DNA from: JBGCDD01 sp045105075
Lineage (GTDB): Bacteria; Pseudomonadota; Alphaproteobacteria; Rhodobacterales; Rhodobacteraceae
Assembly: GCA_045105075.1 (NCBI GenBank)
Contig: JBGCDD010000233.1
Coordinates: 1-36,984 of the forward strand
Reading direction: 5' to 3'
DNA: 36,984 nucleotides
Part shown: positions 14,401 through 22,986 of the stretch, in pieces
Layout of the letters: each line of letters begins with the position of its first letter
How positions within the stretch are numbered: the stretch's first letter is position 1
Notes under the pieces: generated by a model
Seen by the model: the letters and a program-made list of their open reading frames with translations, nothing else
What the model was told of the DNA's origin: nothing
The model's database searches: none
Position numbers and translations under genes: made by a program

Positions 14401-16517
14401 AGCCCCTCGATCAGCGCCAACCAGCCGTCTTCATCAAGCGTTTCAATATTCAGTTCCGCGGCTTTTTTGGCCTTTGAGCCTGCACCCGGTCCGGCCACAA
14501 GAAAATCGGTCTTGGCACTGACCGATCCGGATACTTTCGCCCCCAAGGCTTCGGCTCGCGCTTTGGCTTCGGCGCGGGTCATTTTCTCCAAAGTGCCTGA
14601 AAACACAACCGTTTTTCCCGCCACAGGGCTACCATCAGTGTCAGGGCGTGTGGTTTCCTGGACGTCCAGATGCGCGACCAAGCGATCAATCGAAGCACGT
14701 TCGTCGGGCTGGGCAAAGGCGGTCACCAAGGACGTCGCCATCACCTGGCCGACCCCATCGATCGACATCAGGCCCGCCCACGCCGCACTTTGATCATCAC
14801 CTGCGCCAAGCATGGCGGTTTCAAAAGCGTCCCATGTGCCGAAATGAAGCGCCAAAAGGTTCGAAGCTGATTCGCCCACATGGCGCAACCCAAGTGCAAA
14901 AATCAGCCGCCCAAGGGGAATTTTGCGCTTTTCCGCGATCGCGGCAAACAGATTGGTGGCAGATTTTTCGCCCCATCCTTCGCGATTCTTGAGCTGTTGC
15001 AGACCCTGACCAAACCGCGCCTCAAGCGTAAAAATCTCGGCGGGCTCGTTGATCCAGCCGTCGTGGTGAAACTGTTCGACCTGTTTGCTGCCCAATCCTT
15101 CGATATCGAAAGCCGCACGAGACACAAAATGTTTGAGTTTTTCCACCGTTTGCGCCGGGCAAATCACGCCGCCGGTACAACGGCGCACCGCGTCGCCTTC
15201 TTCGCGAATGGCTTTGCTGTGACATTCGGGGCAGGTGTTGGGAAATTCAAAGGCCGCCGCGTTTTCAGCGCGCTTGGTCAAATCGACATCCGCAATCTTG
15301 GGAATCACATCGCCCGCACGATAGATTTGCACCCAATCTCCCACCCGAATGTCTTTGCCTGAACGAATTTCACCGCCTTTTGCGTCTCGTCCAGCAATGT
15401 AATCTTCATTGTGAAGCGTCGCATTGCTGACCACCACGCCGCCAACCGTCACAGGCGCAAGCCGGGCGACGGGGCTAAGTGCGCCGGTGCGGCCAACTTG
15501 GATATCAATTGCTTCCAGACGGGTCCAAGCCAGTTCGGCAGGAAATTTATGTGCAATCGCCCATCGCGGAGTCGTGGATCTAAGCCCCAACCGCCCCTGT
15601 AGTCCAAGGTCATTCACCTTGTACACCACGCCGTCGATGTCATAGCCAAGCGAGGCACGTTGCGCTTCGATGCTTCGATAGACTTCGATCATCTGGGCGG
15701 GCGTTTCACAAAGCTTGGTCAGCGGATTTGTCTGAAAGCCCAGTTTTTTCAGGCGCGCAATTGCTTTGTCCTGAGTCTCACCCAAAGGTTCAGAAACCGC
15801 GCCCCATGCATAGGCAAAGAATTTGAGTGGGCGGGATTTTGTAATTCCGGAATCCAGTTGCCGCAGTGATCCTGCGGCAGCATTGCGCGGATTCGCAAAA
15901 ACTTTGTCGCCCTTCGCGCTTTGCGTTTCATTCAACTGCGCAAAGTCTGAGTGCGACATATAGACTTCGCCACGCACCTCCAACAGGTCTGGCGCGCCAA
16001 TCAACCGGGCCGGAACATCAGAAATTGTGCGCGCATTTTCGGTAACATTTTCACCAATGCTGCCATCGCCGCGGGTTGCTGCCTGAACCAGATGGCCCTG
16101 CTCATAGCGTACGGTCAGGGACAAACCATCGATTTTGGGCTCTGCTGTGTATGCGAGTGCCTGATCAGCAGCCATGCCCAAATATTTGCGCACGCTGGTA
16201 TCAAACCCAAGGACATCCGCTTCATCAAACGCGTTGCCCAGAGACAGCATACGCAGCGCATGATTTACCTTTGCAAAGCTCTCGGACACCTTCGCGCCGA
16301 CTTGAGCACTTGGGCTGTCTTCACGCACCAAATCTGGAAACCGTGCCTCAACCAGCTGATTTCGACGTTTCAGCTGATCATATTCAGCGTCACTGAGGGT
16401 TGGTGCATCGTCCGTGTGATAATCGAGGTTCGCCTGCCCCAGAATCTGCGCCAGTCGCGCAAGTTCCTGTTGGGCCATTTCTGGCGTGAGATCTTCGACG
16501 TCTTTTTGTGGTATCAC
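14397..16517 (-). CDS. ligA: NAD-dependent DNA ligase
   Basis: The product has 706 residues and seals nicks in replication and repair using NAD. An N-terminal Ia domain is followed by the adenylation domain, with the AMP-accepting lysine in AEPKIDGLSL (K128). The OB fold, a four-cysteine zinc finger (CPECHSKAIREEG then RRCTGGVICPAQ), helix-hairpin-helix repeats (about 480-600) and a C-terminal BRCT domain (GKTVVFSGTLEKMTRAEAKA onwards) complete the family layout. The start is uncertain: no ATG fits. I chose GTG at 16515-16517, which has GGAG seven bases upstream; a second GTG at 16532 would add five residues. It is followed by recG with a four-base overlap. Upstream lies a structured intergenic element after ctrA. 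Confidence 0.95.
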   Translation of the reverse strand: MIPQKDVEDLTPEMAQQELARLAQILGQANLDYHTDDAPTLSDAEYDQLKRRNQLVEARFPDLVREDSPSAQVGAKVSESFAKVNHALRMLSLGNAFDEADVLGFDTSVRKYLGMAADQALAYTAEPKIDGLSLTVRYEQGHLVQAATRGDGSIGENVTENARTISDVPARLIGAPDLLEVRGEVYMSHSDFAQLNETQSAKGDKVFANPRNAAAGSLRQLDSGITKSRPLKFFAYAWGAVSEPLGETQDKAIARLKKLGFQTNPLTKLCETPAQMIEVYRSIEAQRASLGYDIDGVVYKVNDLGLQGRLGLRSTTPRWAIAHKFPAELAWTRLEAIDIQVGRTGALSPVARLAPVTVGGVVVSNATLHNEDYIAGRDAKGGEIRSGKDIRVGDWVQIYRAGDVIPKIADVDLTKRAENAAAFEFPNTCPECHSKAIREEGDAVRRCTGGVICPAQTVEKLKHFVSRAAFDIEGLGSKQVEQFHHDGWINEPAEIFTLEARFGQGLQQLKNREGWGEKSATNLFAAIAEKRKIPLGRLIFALGLRHVGESASNLLALHFGTWDAFETAMLGAGDDQSAAWAGLMSIDGVGQVMATSLVTAFAQPDERASIDRLVAHLDVQETTRPDTDGSPVAGKTVVFSGTLEKMTRAEAKARAEALGAKVSGSVSAKTDFLVAGPGAGSKAKKAAELNIETLDEDGWLALIEGL

Positions 16518-16532
16518 TTCCCCGCTCCGCAC

Positions 16533-16640
16533 CCAGCTTGTTTAGCCAAGTGATAGGGCCGCGTTGGGGTCAGGTCCAGTGTGAGTGGTGCACCGGAGGT
16601 GCATCGTTGATGCAGCCCCGGCGTGGTGTAAACAAGTTGG
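16533..16640 (+). other. Multi-stem inverted-repeat element between ctrA and ligA, candidate structured RNA
   Basis: The 12-base outer arms 16533-16544 and 16629-16640 pair with one mismatch. Inside, cgcgttgggg (16560-16569) pairs with 16616-16625 if G-U pairs are allowed, which holds only for plus-strand RNA. The core has two perfect hairpins that share bases and cannot form together: TGCACC-gga-GGTGCA (16589-16603) and TGCATC-gtt-GATGCA (16600-16614). No T-run follows on either strand. It fills most of the ctrA-ligA gap. It may be a small antisense-oriented RNA, a switch-like element or a repeat of the IS/REP kind; I recognise no family. Confidence 0.4.
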
Positions 16641-16665
16641 CCATACGCACCGTGTTGAGTATCCC

Positions 16666-17385
16666 TCAGGCGCCCATTGCAAGACGCGGATCGCTAGTCA
16701 TTTCTTCAACTTGCGGATCACGCAAAACATATCCGCGGCCCCATACCGTTTCAATGTAGTTTTCGCCTTCAGTTGCAGTGCTTAATTTCTTGCGCAACTT
16801 ACAGATGAATACATCAATAATCTTCAATTCCGGTTCATCCATACCGCCATAGAGATGGTTTAAAAACATCTCCTTGGTCAACGTCGTGCCTTTTCTCAAG
16901 CTCAGCAATTCCAGCATTTGATACTCTTTGCCGGTCAAATGAACAGGCTGACTGTCCACTTCAACGGTTTTCGCATCCAGATTGACCGAAATTTTACCTG
17001 TGTGAATAACCGACTGGGAATGCCCTTTGGACCGGCGGATAATCGCATGGATCCGTGCCACAAGCTCTTCGCGATGAAACGGCTTGGTCAGGTAATCATC
17101 TGCACCAAAACCAAAGCCTTTGATTTTATTATCAGTATCATCTGCCCCAGACAGAATCAAAATCGGGGTTTCGATCCGCGCCATACGCAGTTGACGCAGC
17201 ACCTCATGTCCGTTCATATCCGGCAAATTCAAATCAAGAAGGATCAGATCGTAATCATAGAGCTTGGCAAGATCTATTCCCTCTTCGCCCAAATCTGTCG
17301 CATAGACATTCAGGTTCGCATGAGTGAGCATCAATTCGATACTCTTCGATGTGGTTGGGTCGTCCTCGACCAGCAAAACACGCAT
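16666..17385 (-). CDS. ctrA: Cell-cycle response regulator CtrA
   Basis: The product has 239 residues of the OmpR class. The receiver domain has the acidic pocket (EDD at 7-9), the phosphoacceptor D51 in LILLDLNLPDMNG, and the conserved Lys in YLTKPFHREEL. The winged-helix domain (about 125-225) includes LTGKEYQMLELLSLRKGTTL with KEMFLNHLYGG and the recognition part IIDVFICKLRKKL, which is nearly invariant in alphaproteobacterial CtrA. In Rhodobacterales CtrA controls motility, gene-transfer-agent and other late genes. It is regulated by the CckA-ChpT phosphorelay. The next gene upstream is sciP, a CtrA-binding partner, and CtrA-like half-sites lie just before the start. The protein ends LAMGA rather than the Ala-Ala seen in Caulobacter. 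Confidence 0.96.
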   Translation of the reverse strand: MRVLLVEDDPTTSKSIELMLTHANLNVYATDLGEEGIDLAKLYDYDLILLDLNLPDMNGHEVLRQLRMARIETPILILSGADDTDNKIKGFGFGADDYLTKPFHREELVARIHAIIRRSKGHSQSVIHTGKISVNLDAKTVEVDSQPVHLTGKEYQMLELLSLRKGTTLTKEMFLNHLYGGMDEPELKIIDVFICKLRKKLSTATEGENYIETVWGRGYVLRDPQVEEMTSDPRLAMGA

Positions 17386-17426
17386 AGTTGAAATCTCCGT
17401 CCTAATCCAAAGCCCTGTCTTCTCGA

Positions 17427-17461
17427 TTAACCCTGACTAAAAAAAGTTAACTACACGTTAC
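17427..17461 (-). promoter_or_regulatory. Two tandem CtrA-type sites upstream of ctrA
   Basis: TTAA-ctacacg-TTAC (17447-17461) and TTAA-ccctgac-TAAA (17427-17441) match the CtrA recognition pattern TTAA-N7-TTAA with one mismatch each, 20 bases apart, in the 102-base gap between sciP and ctrA. This suggests direct autoregulation. No GANTC methylation site is seen in this gap. Confidence 0.5.
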
Positions 17462-17487
17462 CGACACAGGGATAATGACATTTCAAC

Positions 17488-17766
17488 CTAGAGTTGTCTA
17501 TACTTTTTCAAGGCTGTTGCCTTCAAAGCATCCTCGCCATGGTCTGCCACAGCACTGACCCAACTTTTGAATTCTTCCTCGCTTAATTGATATCGCAACA
17601 GCGCTTCGGTCTGGGGAATCAGCCCATAAAGGACGCCCCGCACCACGGCAGCCTTGCGCGATGCCACCCATCTTCGGGTGGTTTCCGGCGGCAAATCCGC
17701 ACGTGTCATCACCGACCCGTCCGGCAACGTAACCGCACGAGGACCGTCAACTTTTTTCAGAAACAT
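17488..17766 (-). CDS. sciP: CtrA inhibitor SciP (DUF1153)
   Basis: The product has 92 residues. The string VTLPDGSVMTRADLPPETTR followed by RWVASRKAAVVRGVLYGLI is the DUF1153/SciP signature, and the later YQLSEEEFKSWVSAVADHG is the second helix pair. The fold is a small helix-turn-helix. In Caulobacter SciP binds CtrA on DNA and blocks recruitment of RNA polymerase at CtrA-activated promoters. ATG at 17764-17766 follows GAGAGGG; a GTG one codon earlier is possible. It lies 102 bases upstream of ctrA on the same strand, so inhibitor and target may be co-transcribed, and it is divergent from mnmA. The length is normal for the family. Confidence 0.9.
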   Translation of the reverse strand: MFLKKVDGPRAVTLPDGSVMTRADLPPETTRRWVASRKAAVVRGVLYGLIPQTEALLRYQLSEEEFKSWVSAVADHGEDALKATALKKYRQL

Positions 17767-17895
17767 CACATTGTCCCTCTCACAATGGGCGCAACATGGC
17801 AGTTGCGCCTTAACGAGCGATGAAACCTCCTCTTGTGAGTGTCTTGGATTTTCCTATATTCTGCAGGACCTTCCAAACCATCAGGAGTCGCGACC

Positions 17896-19038
17896 ATGGG
17901 TCTGGACACCCTCCCCCTCAATTCGTTGGGCTTTGCCAAAGCGCCACAAGACACGCGCGTCGTCGTGGCCATGTCAGGCGGTGTCGACAGCTCTGTGGTG
18001 GCCGCCCTTTTGGCCGATCAGGGCTATGACGTGGTTGGCGTCACGTTGCAGCTTTATGATCATGGCGCTGCCCTTGCAAAAAAGGGCGCATGCTGCGCTG
18101 GCGTCGACATTCACGATGCCCGCCGTGTCGCCGAAGAACGCGGTTTTCCGCACTACGTTCTGGACTATGAAAACATCTTTCGCGACGCGGTCATCGATGA
18201 GTTTGCCGACAGCTATTTGGCCGGCGCAACCCCGGTGCCGTGCATCCGATGCAACGAGCGCGTCAAGTTCAAAGACCTGATGGAAACCGCGCGCGACCTC
18301 GAAGCCGATTGCATGGCAACAGGACATTATATCCAAAGAAAAACAGGAGCTTACGGACCGGAGCTGCATTCAGCAGAAGACAGCGCACGCGATCAATCCT
18401 ACTTTCTGTTTTCCACCACATCGGCCCAACTGGACTACCTGCGCTTTCCGCTGGGACACCTGGCGTCAAAGGCCGAAACCCGCACATTGGCTGCGCAATA
18501 CGGACTGTCGGTGGCCGACAAACCCGACAGCCAAGACATTTGTTTTGTACCCAATGGTGACTATGCCTCAGTGATCCAGAAACTGCGCCCCGATGCGGCA
18601 GATCCCGGTGACATCGTGCATGCAGACGGCCGCGTTCTGGGCCAGCACAACGGCGTATTGCACTACACGATCGGACAACGTCGCGGCCTTGGTATCGGGG
18701 GTCTCGCCGATCCGCTTTACGTCGTCCGTCTCGATGTCGAAACCCGCCGCGTGATCGTTGGACCAAAGGACATGTTGGCCACCCGCAAAATCCCTGTTCG
18801 CGAGATCAACTGGCTCGGCGACAATCCGCTCATGTCCCAATCACAATGGTCGATTTCAGTAAAAGTTCGCTCCACCCGCCCCCCGCGCGAGGCGATCTTA
18901 CGTCCGATTTCCGAAACTGAGGCCGAAGTCGAACTGCTGTCACCAGAAGATGGCGTGTCCCCAGGGCAAGCTTGCGTGTTTTACGAAAACGAAGGCAGCC
19001 GCATTTTTGGTGGCGGCTGGATCTGGCGCGGGTACTGA
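17896..19038 (+). CDS. mnmA: tRNA-specific 2-thiouridylase MnmA
   Basis: The product has 380 residues. It activates U34 of Glu, Gln and Lys tRNAs with ATP and inserts sulfur to give 2-thiouridine. The PP-loop is VVVAMSGGVDSSVVAALL at about 22-39. The catalytic cysteine lies in PCIRCNERVKF (C119) and the sulfur-accepting partner in DSQDICFVPNGDYA. GQRRGLGIGG marks the middle domain. A further CC at 66-67 (KKGACCAGVDIHDA) is normal for the alphaproteobacterial form. I chose the ATG at 17896 because AGGAG lies nine bases upstream and the family N-terminus fits; the frame is open 19 codons earlier. A GAGTC site (17885-17889), a CcrM-type methylation motif, overlaps the ribosome site. It is divergent from sciP. 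Confidence 0.94.
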   Translation: MGLDTLPLNSLGFAKAPQDTRVVVAMSGGVDSSVVAALLADQGYDVVGVTLQLYDHGAALAKKGACCAGVDIHDARRVAEERGFPHYVLDYENIFRDAVIDEFADSYLAGATPVPCIRCNERVKFKDLMETARDLEADCMATGHYIQRKTGAYGPELHSAEDSARDQSYFLFSTTSAQLDYLRFPLGHLASKAETRTLAAQYGLSVADKPDSQDICFVPNGDYASVIQKLRPDAADPGDIVHADGRVLGQHNGVLHYTIGQRRGLGIGGLADPLYVVRLDVETRRVIVGPKDMLATRKIPVREINWLGDNPLMSQSQWSISVKVRSTRPPREAILRPISETEAEVELLSPEDGVSPGQACVFYENEGSRIFGGGWIWRGY

Positions 19039-19066
19039 CGCGGGGCAGCACAAGCAGGACGCCCTC

Positions 19067-19111
19067 GCGCCCGTGAAACGGGCGCAAAACGTCATGTCGC
19101 GCCGCAGGCGC
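19067..19111. other. Two hairpins between convergent mnmA and lpxB
   Basis: GCGCCCGT-gaa-ACGGGCGC (19067-19085) is a perfect eight-base stem with a three-base loop, and GCGCC-gca-GGCGC (19099-19111) follows. They sit between the stops of two converging genes. No long T-run follows on either strand, so termination would be weak or rely on Rho. They may act as an RNA 3'-end stabiliser. Confidence 0.45.
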
Positions 19112-19121
19112 GTCCTTTAGG

Positions 19122-20300
19122 TCAAGGCGCGATCAGGGTGGGGTCAAAATCAAGTCGATCCAACAAGGCGCGCGCAGCGCGTAATCCCGGCGCCTGCCCG
19201 CCTTGGCCAAGGCGTTTCATTGTCAGGCCCATCGCGTCGCTCTGACGTTCGGGCGCGCTCAGCACATTCTGCAACTGGGCGGAAATCAACTCAGGCGTGC
19301 ACTCGGGACCCAAACACTCTGGAACGACGCGTGTTTCACTCACCAGATTAACCAATGTCACCGTATCAGTAAGCGCCATCCGCGACATGATCTGCCACGT
19401 CAGCCAATGCAATCGATAGGCCACAACCATCGGAGTCGCTGCCGCCGCCAACTCTAAAGAAACGGTTCCCGACGCCGCCAAAGCGACATCAGCCGCCCCA
19501 AAGGCAGCACGCTTGCGCAACGCGGCCTCTTCAGGAGCCATGGCGCGCGGATCAATCACCGTGGTCGGCACAGACCAGTCTGACGCAAATTGGGCCACCA
19601 GATCTGCCACAGGCGCTGCGGCAGGCACCACAGCCTGAACACCTGGAACAGCACGCGCAAGCCGTTCCAGCGCTTGGCCAAAGACCGGTGCCAAGCGCGT
19701 CACTTCGCCCCCGCGTGACCCCGGCAATGCCACCACCAAAGGCCCATCGCCCACATTCAATTCGCCGCGCAACGCTGCACACTCTTGGGCACTGGCGACA
19801 GGTTCGCCAACCACCGGATGACCGACAAAATCACAAGCCATGCCGGCGGCCTGCATCAACGGTGGCTCAAATGGAAACAGCGCAAGCACATGATCAATCA
19901 TTTCGGCCATCTTGGCCGCGCGCCCAGGCCGCCATGCCCAAACCGTGGGCGCAACATAGTGAACCGTGCGCACGGGCACCGCCGCCTTGGCCAATCGCGC
20001 CACACGCAGGCAAAAATCGGGGCTGTCGATGGTCAACAGCACATCAGGACGGGTTTCGATCACCGCCGCGGCCATTTCGTTCACCCGCCGTTTGAGCGCG
20101 CGGTACTTGGGCAAAACCTCGGCCAAACCCATCACGCTTAGTTCGTCCATGGGAAAACGGCTGCTCAGACCCTGAGCGCACATCAACGGCCCGCCAACCC
20201 CGTCAAACGTGATCCCCGGAGCCAATTCGCGCAGAGCGGCCATCACCGCGCCCCCGAGACGATCGCCCGACGGCTCGCCGGCAATCACAAAGATCCGCAT
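19122..20300 (-). CDS. lpxB: Lipid-A-disaccharide synthase
   Basis: The product has 392 residues of glycosyltransferase family 19. It joins UDP-diacylglucosamine to lipid X at the inner membrane to form the lipid A disaccharide. FVIAGEPSGDRLGGAVMAAL at the start is the LpxB signature. TIDSPDFCLRVA, YVAPTVWAWRPGRA, and LALPGSRGGEVTRLAPVF with the later AASGTVSLELA supply the nucleotide-sugar site. The start codon shares one base with the lpxI stop (TGATG), so it is the last gene of the coupled fabZ-lpxA-lpxI-lpxB run. The length is normal. Confidence 0.95.
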   Translation of the reverse strand: MRIFVIAGEPSGDRLGGAVMAALRELAPGITFDGVGGPLMCAQGLSSRFPMDELSVMGLAEVLPKYRALKRRVNEMAAAVIETRPDVLLTIDSPDFCLRVARLAKAAVPVRTVHYVAPTVWAWRPGRAAKMAEMIDHVLALFPFEPPLMQAAGMACDFVGHPVVGEPVASAQECAALRGELNVGDGPLVVALPGSRGGEVTRLAPVFGQALERLARAVPGVQAVVPAAAPVADLVAQFASDWSVPTTVIDPRAMAPEEAALRKRAAFGAADVALAASGTVSLELAAAATPMVVAYRLHWLTWQIMSRMALTDTVTLVNLVSETRVVPECLGPECTPELISAQLQNVLSAPERQSDAMGLTMKRLGQGGQAPGLRAARALLDRLDFDPTLIAP

Positions 20301-21091
20301 CAGACTGCGTGCACCGACAAAAACAGCCCCGTCGCATCGCAGGCAGCCCTCACGGCATCGCGCTCTAAAATCATCACACCGCCCGCTTCAATAGCGATTC
20401 CGTTCAGGCCCGCTGCGGCGGCGGCATGCACCGTGCCCAAACCAATAGCCGGCAGATCAACACGGCGATCCTGCCCCGGTTTGGCCGCCTTGACCAGCAC
20501 GCCACCGGTGATCCCATCTGGGCGCTCACGCAACGTGCCAAGCATCCAATCAGTGCCAAAGCGCCCCTCTAGCGCAATCGCCTGACGCCCTTGCACCACG
20601 CATCCCTGACCCACATCTGCCGCGCCCATGATTGCCAGAATGTCAAAACCCCGCGCCACATCCGCATCATCGCGCGCCTCGGGCAGGCGCGCGCCAAGCG
20701 CACCAGGCTGAGGCAGCACATCAGGCACCAGATCGTGGGCCGCGATCACCTCAAAACCCGCCTGTTCAAAGATCGCCAAAACCGCGCGCAACCCGCCATC
20801 ATCGCCCTGTTGCAGTGCCTTTTGAAACGCGGGCACCAAAGGCAATGTGGCGGCGTCCAAAGCGCCAGGGTCAAGCGTGGGCCGCGCGATGGCACCCGCA
20901 AAGCAGACCTGCGTCACCCCATTGTCGTGCAAGGTTTTCAGCAACGTCCCAAGCGTTTCCAACCGGAAGGTCAGATCAGGCACACCCGTCGACAGCTCAA
21001 GCCCCGCATAGCCACATATCAAGGGCGCGTGGGCCTGCGACTGCGCGACAAGACCCGGCAAAGCGCCCTGCCCGGCAATCAGCGCCAGCAT
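20300..21091 (-). CDS. lpxI: UDP-2,3-diacylglucosamine pyrophosphatase LpxI
   Basis: The product has 263 residues of the LpxI (DUF1009) family. It splits UDP-diacylglucosamine to lipid X and UMP, replacing LpxH, which this lineage lacks. The opening MLALIAGQGALPGLVAQSQA is the family start. GFDILAIMGAADVGQGCVVQ and AIGLGTVHAAAAAGLNGIAI (about 217-236) are the conserved C-terminal catalytic part. The start follows lpxA by two bases, and the stop overlaps the start of lpxB. Members near lpxA/lpxB in alphaproteobacteria have the same order. No oddity is seen. Confidence 0.92.
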   Translation of the reverse strand: MLALIAGQGALPGLVAQSQAHAPLICGYAGLELSTGVPDLTFRLETLGTLLKTLHDNGVTQVCFAGAIARPTLDPGALDAATLPLVPAFQKALQQGDDGGLRAVLAIFEQAGFEVIAAHDLVPDVLPQPGALGARLPEARDDADVARGFDILAIMGAADVGQGCVVQGRQAIALEGRFGTDWMLGTLRERPDGITGGVLVKAAKPGQDRRVDLPAIGLGTVHAAAAAGLNGIAIEAGGVMILERDAVRAACDATGLFLSVHAV

Positions 21092-21093
21092 CT

Positions 21094-21888
21094 CTAACCG
21101 CCCGGTGTCAGAAAGTGACGGTCGCTTTCGCCCAACACGAATTCGACGATATCACGCACATAGTCGCTTTCGGTTTCCTCGCCCAGACGGCGCACGCGAT
21201 CCTGAAACGTGCCCTCGCCCTGTGCCAACATCTGAAACGCCGCCCGTAATGCCGTGATATCGCTGCGCGCAACTCCACGCCGTTTCAACCCAACCAGGTT
21301 CAGCCCATCAAGCCCACCGCGCGGCGCCTGCACCAATCCATAGGGAATCACGTCGTTGGTCACCATGGTCACGGCGCCGATGATCGCGCCCTTGCCCACG
21401 CGCACCCATTGATGAATGCCGCTCAGCCCACCGATGATCACATCGTCCTCGAGCACACAATGGCCCGCAACCGCCGCCGAATTCACCACAATCACCCGAT
21501 TGCCGATTTGCGCGTCATGGGCAATGTGACACCCGGCCATAAACAACCCGTCATCGCCAACGCGTGTCAAACCGCCGCCACCCTCGGTGCCCGCATTCAT
21601 CGTCACATGCTCGCGGATCCGGTTGCGCGCCCCGATTTCAAGCCGACTGTCTTCGCCCTTGAACTTCAAATCCTGCGGAATCTCACCGATCACAGCAAAG
21701 GAAAAGATCACCGTACCTTGCCCAATCGTGGTGCGTCCGGTCAGCACAACGTGGCTTTTCAACTCAACGTCCTTGCCCAGAACCACCTGCGCGCCGATCA
21801 CACAAAGCGGGCCAATGATACAGCCTTCGCCGATCTGCGCGCCCGGTTCAATCACCGCGCTGGGGTGAATCTGAGCCGCAGCGGTCAT
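21094..21888 (-). CDS. lpxA: UDP-N-acetylglucosamine O-acyltransferase
   Basis: The product has 264 residues. It transfers a hydroxyacyl chain from acyl carrier protein to UDP-GlcNAc, the first step of lipid A. The left-handed beta helix is built from hexapeptide repeats from IHPSAVIEPGAQIGEGC to about 185, followed by a helical tail (LKRRGVARSDITALRAAF). The catalytic His is H124 in GCHIAHDAQIGN, equivalent to His125 of E. coli. I chose the ATG at 21886-21888, which overlaps the fabZ stop by four bases; the longer frame into fabZ is not used by the family. The second base of the repeats and the length are normal. Confidence 0.96.
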   Translation of the reverse strand: MTAAAQIHPSAVIEPGAQIGEGCIIGPLCVIGAQVVLGKDVELKSHVVLTGRTTIGQGTVIFSFAVIGEIPQDLKFKGEDSRLEIGARNRIREHVTMNAGTEGGGGLTRVGDDGLFMAGCHIAHDAQIGNRVIVVNSAAVAGHCVLEDDVIIGGLSGIHQWVRVGKGAIIGAVTMVTNDVIPYGLVQAPRGGLDGLNLVGLKRRGVARSDITALRAAFQMLAQGEGTFQDRVRRLGEETESDYVRDIVEFVLGESDRHFLTPGG

Positions 21889-22349
21889 GTTTTGGGCATA
21901 TCCATCATCGCGGTAAACTCGGCCTCGGCCGCCATTTCGCCTTCCACTGTGGCGCGCCCGCCAAACCGCCAAACCTTGCCGCCCGGACGCCCCCGCAACG
22001 TCTCAAGACGCATCTCAAGCACGTCGCCCGGCACCACCATGCGGCGGAATTTGCATTTGTCGATCGCCATGAAATAGACGTTCATCTGCTTATCGGCCAT
22101 CTCCAGAGAGACACCGATCATCACCGCCGCCGTCTGCGCCATCGCCTCGACAATTGTCACGCCGGGCATAATAGGATTGCCTGGAAAATGGCCCTGAAAA
22201 TGCGGCTCGTTCATAGTGACATTCTTGATGCCAATCGCAGAGCGCGTTTCATCAATGTCGATCACCTTGTCCACCAGCAAAAAAGGATAGCGGTGCGGCA
22301 GGATACGCTGGATCAGTTGGATATCGGCATTTTTCAGCGAAGACGTCAT
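21885..22349 (-). CDS. fabZ: 3-hydroxyacyl-ACP dehydratase FabZ
   Basis: The product has 154 residues with the hotdog fold. It dehydrates beta-hydroxyacyl-ACP in fatty acid synthesis and competes with LpxA for the same substrate, which is why the two genes travel together. The active site is GHFPGNPIMPGVTIVEAMAQ, with H54 and E68. LPHRYPFLLVDKV near the start and FMAIDKCKFRRMVVPGD are family landmarks. The ATG at 22347-22349 has GGAAAGAA upstream; an upstream in-frame ATG at 22364 is less likely. It is coupled to lpxA by a four-base overlap and lies 66 bases after skp. Confidence 0.95.
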   Translation of the reverse strand: MTSSLKNADIQLIQRILPHRYPFLLVDKVIDIDETRSAIGIKNVTMNEPHFQGHFPGNPIMPGVTIVEAMAQTAAVMIGVSLEMADKQMNVYFMAIDKCKFRRMVVPGDVLEMRLETLRGRPGGKVWRFGGRATVEGEMAAEAEFTAMMDMPKT

Positions 22350-22415
22350 GTCGGTTCTTTCCATCTCGGGTCTTTGAAACTGACTAGCAACCGGGGCCGT
22401 TTTGGGCAAGGCGCG

Positions 22416-22979
22416 CTAGTCTTCGGGCCGCGGGCGACCATCGCCCAGGGCGGCATCGATGCGCCCAATCGCCAGCGAGGTCACATCGGTTGTGTTTGCA
22501 CTCAGAAACACGGAAGAGCGTTCCAGGATGACGCCAGCGCGGGTGTCGCGCATGACCTCGGCCAGAATCGGACGTGCGGTTTGAAAAAAACGGCCCCGGG
22601 CCTGTTCGCCGCGCTGCACCAATGCACGCGCCTTGGCATCTTGTTGGCGGCGGATGCCCTGAACCTTGGCGTCAAATGCATCGGCAAGCTGGCGAAACGA
22701 CTCGGGCGCCATATCCGCGCGCTGATCGGTCAGTGCCTGTTCTTCCTCGGTCAGTTCGGCTTCTATTTTGCGGTTTTCGGCGGCCAGCGTGGCGCTGTCT
22801 TTTTCGATGTCAGCCGCCACCCGTTTGCCAAAAGCCGAATCGACATAAAGCCGTTCGGAATCGATGGTCAAAATCGCTGAATGCGTCTGACCGAATTGCT
22901 GGGCCTGAGCGACGCTTGCTGCCGACAGCCCCAGCATCACCACCACCGAGATCCGTTTGAGGCAGGCAAAACCGGGCAT
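22416..22979 (-). CDS. skp: Skp/OmpH-type periplasmic chaperone
   Basis: The product has 187 residues. Residues 1-26 are a signal peptide (SVVVMLGLSAASVAQA-Q). The mature part starts with a short strand (AILTIDSERLYVDSAFG), runs into a long charged coiled coil (about 58-130: ENRKIEAELTEEEQALTDQR and beyond) and returns to a strand (GVILERSSVFLSANTTDVT), the OmpH layout. Skp trimers hold unfolded outer-membrane proteins between the Sec translocon and BamA. It starts seven bases after the bamA stop, so the client machinery and chaperone are co-expressed. Confidence 0.9.
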   Translation of the reverse strand: MPGFACLKRISVVVMLGLSAASVAQAQQFGQTHSAILTIDSERLYVDSAFGKRVAADIEKDSATLAAENRKIEAELTEEEQALTDQRADMAPESFRQLADAFDAKVQGIRRQQDAKARALVQRGEQARGRFFQTARPILAEVMRDTRAGVILERSSVFLSANTTDVTSLAIGRIDAALGDGRPRPED

Positions 22980-22986
22980 GAAAAAG

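Noticed and set aside
12409..14793. 794-codon open frame on the plus strand opposite recG and ligA
   Set aside because: It is antisense to two clearly recognised genes, and its sequence is rich in His, Arg and Gln with no motif, as expected from the complementary strand of GC-rich coding DNA.
19067..19111. Clear rho-independent terminator for mnmA or lpxB
   Set aside because: The stems are strong, but no T-run follows on either strand, so I list only hairpins.
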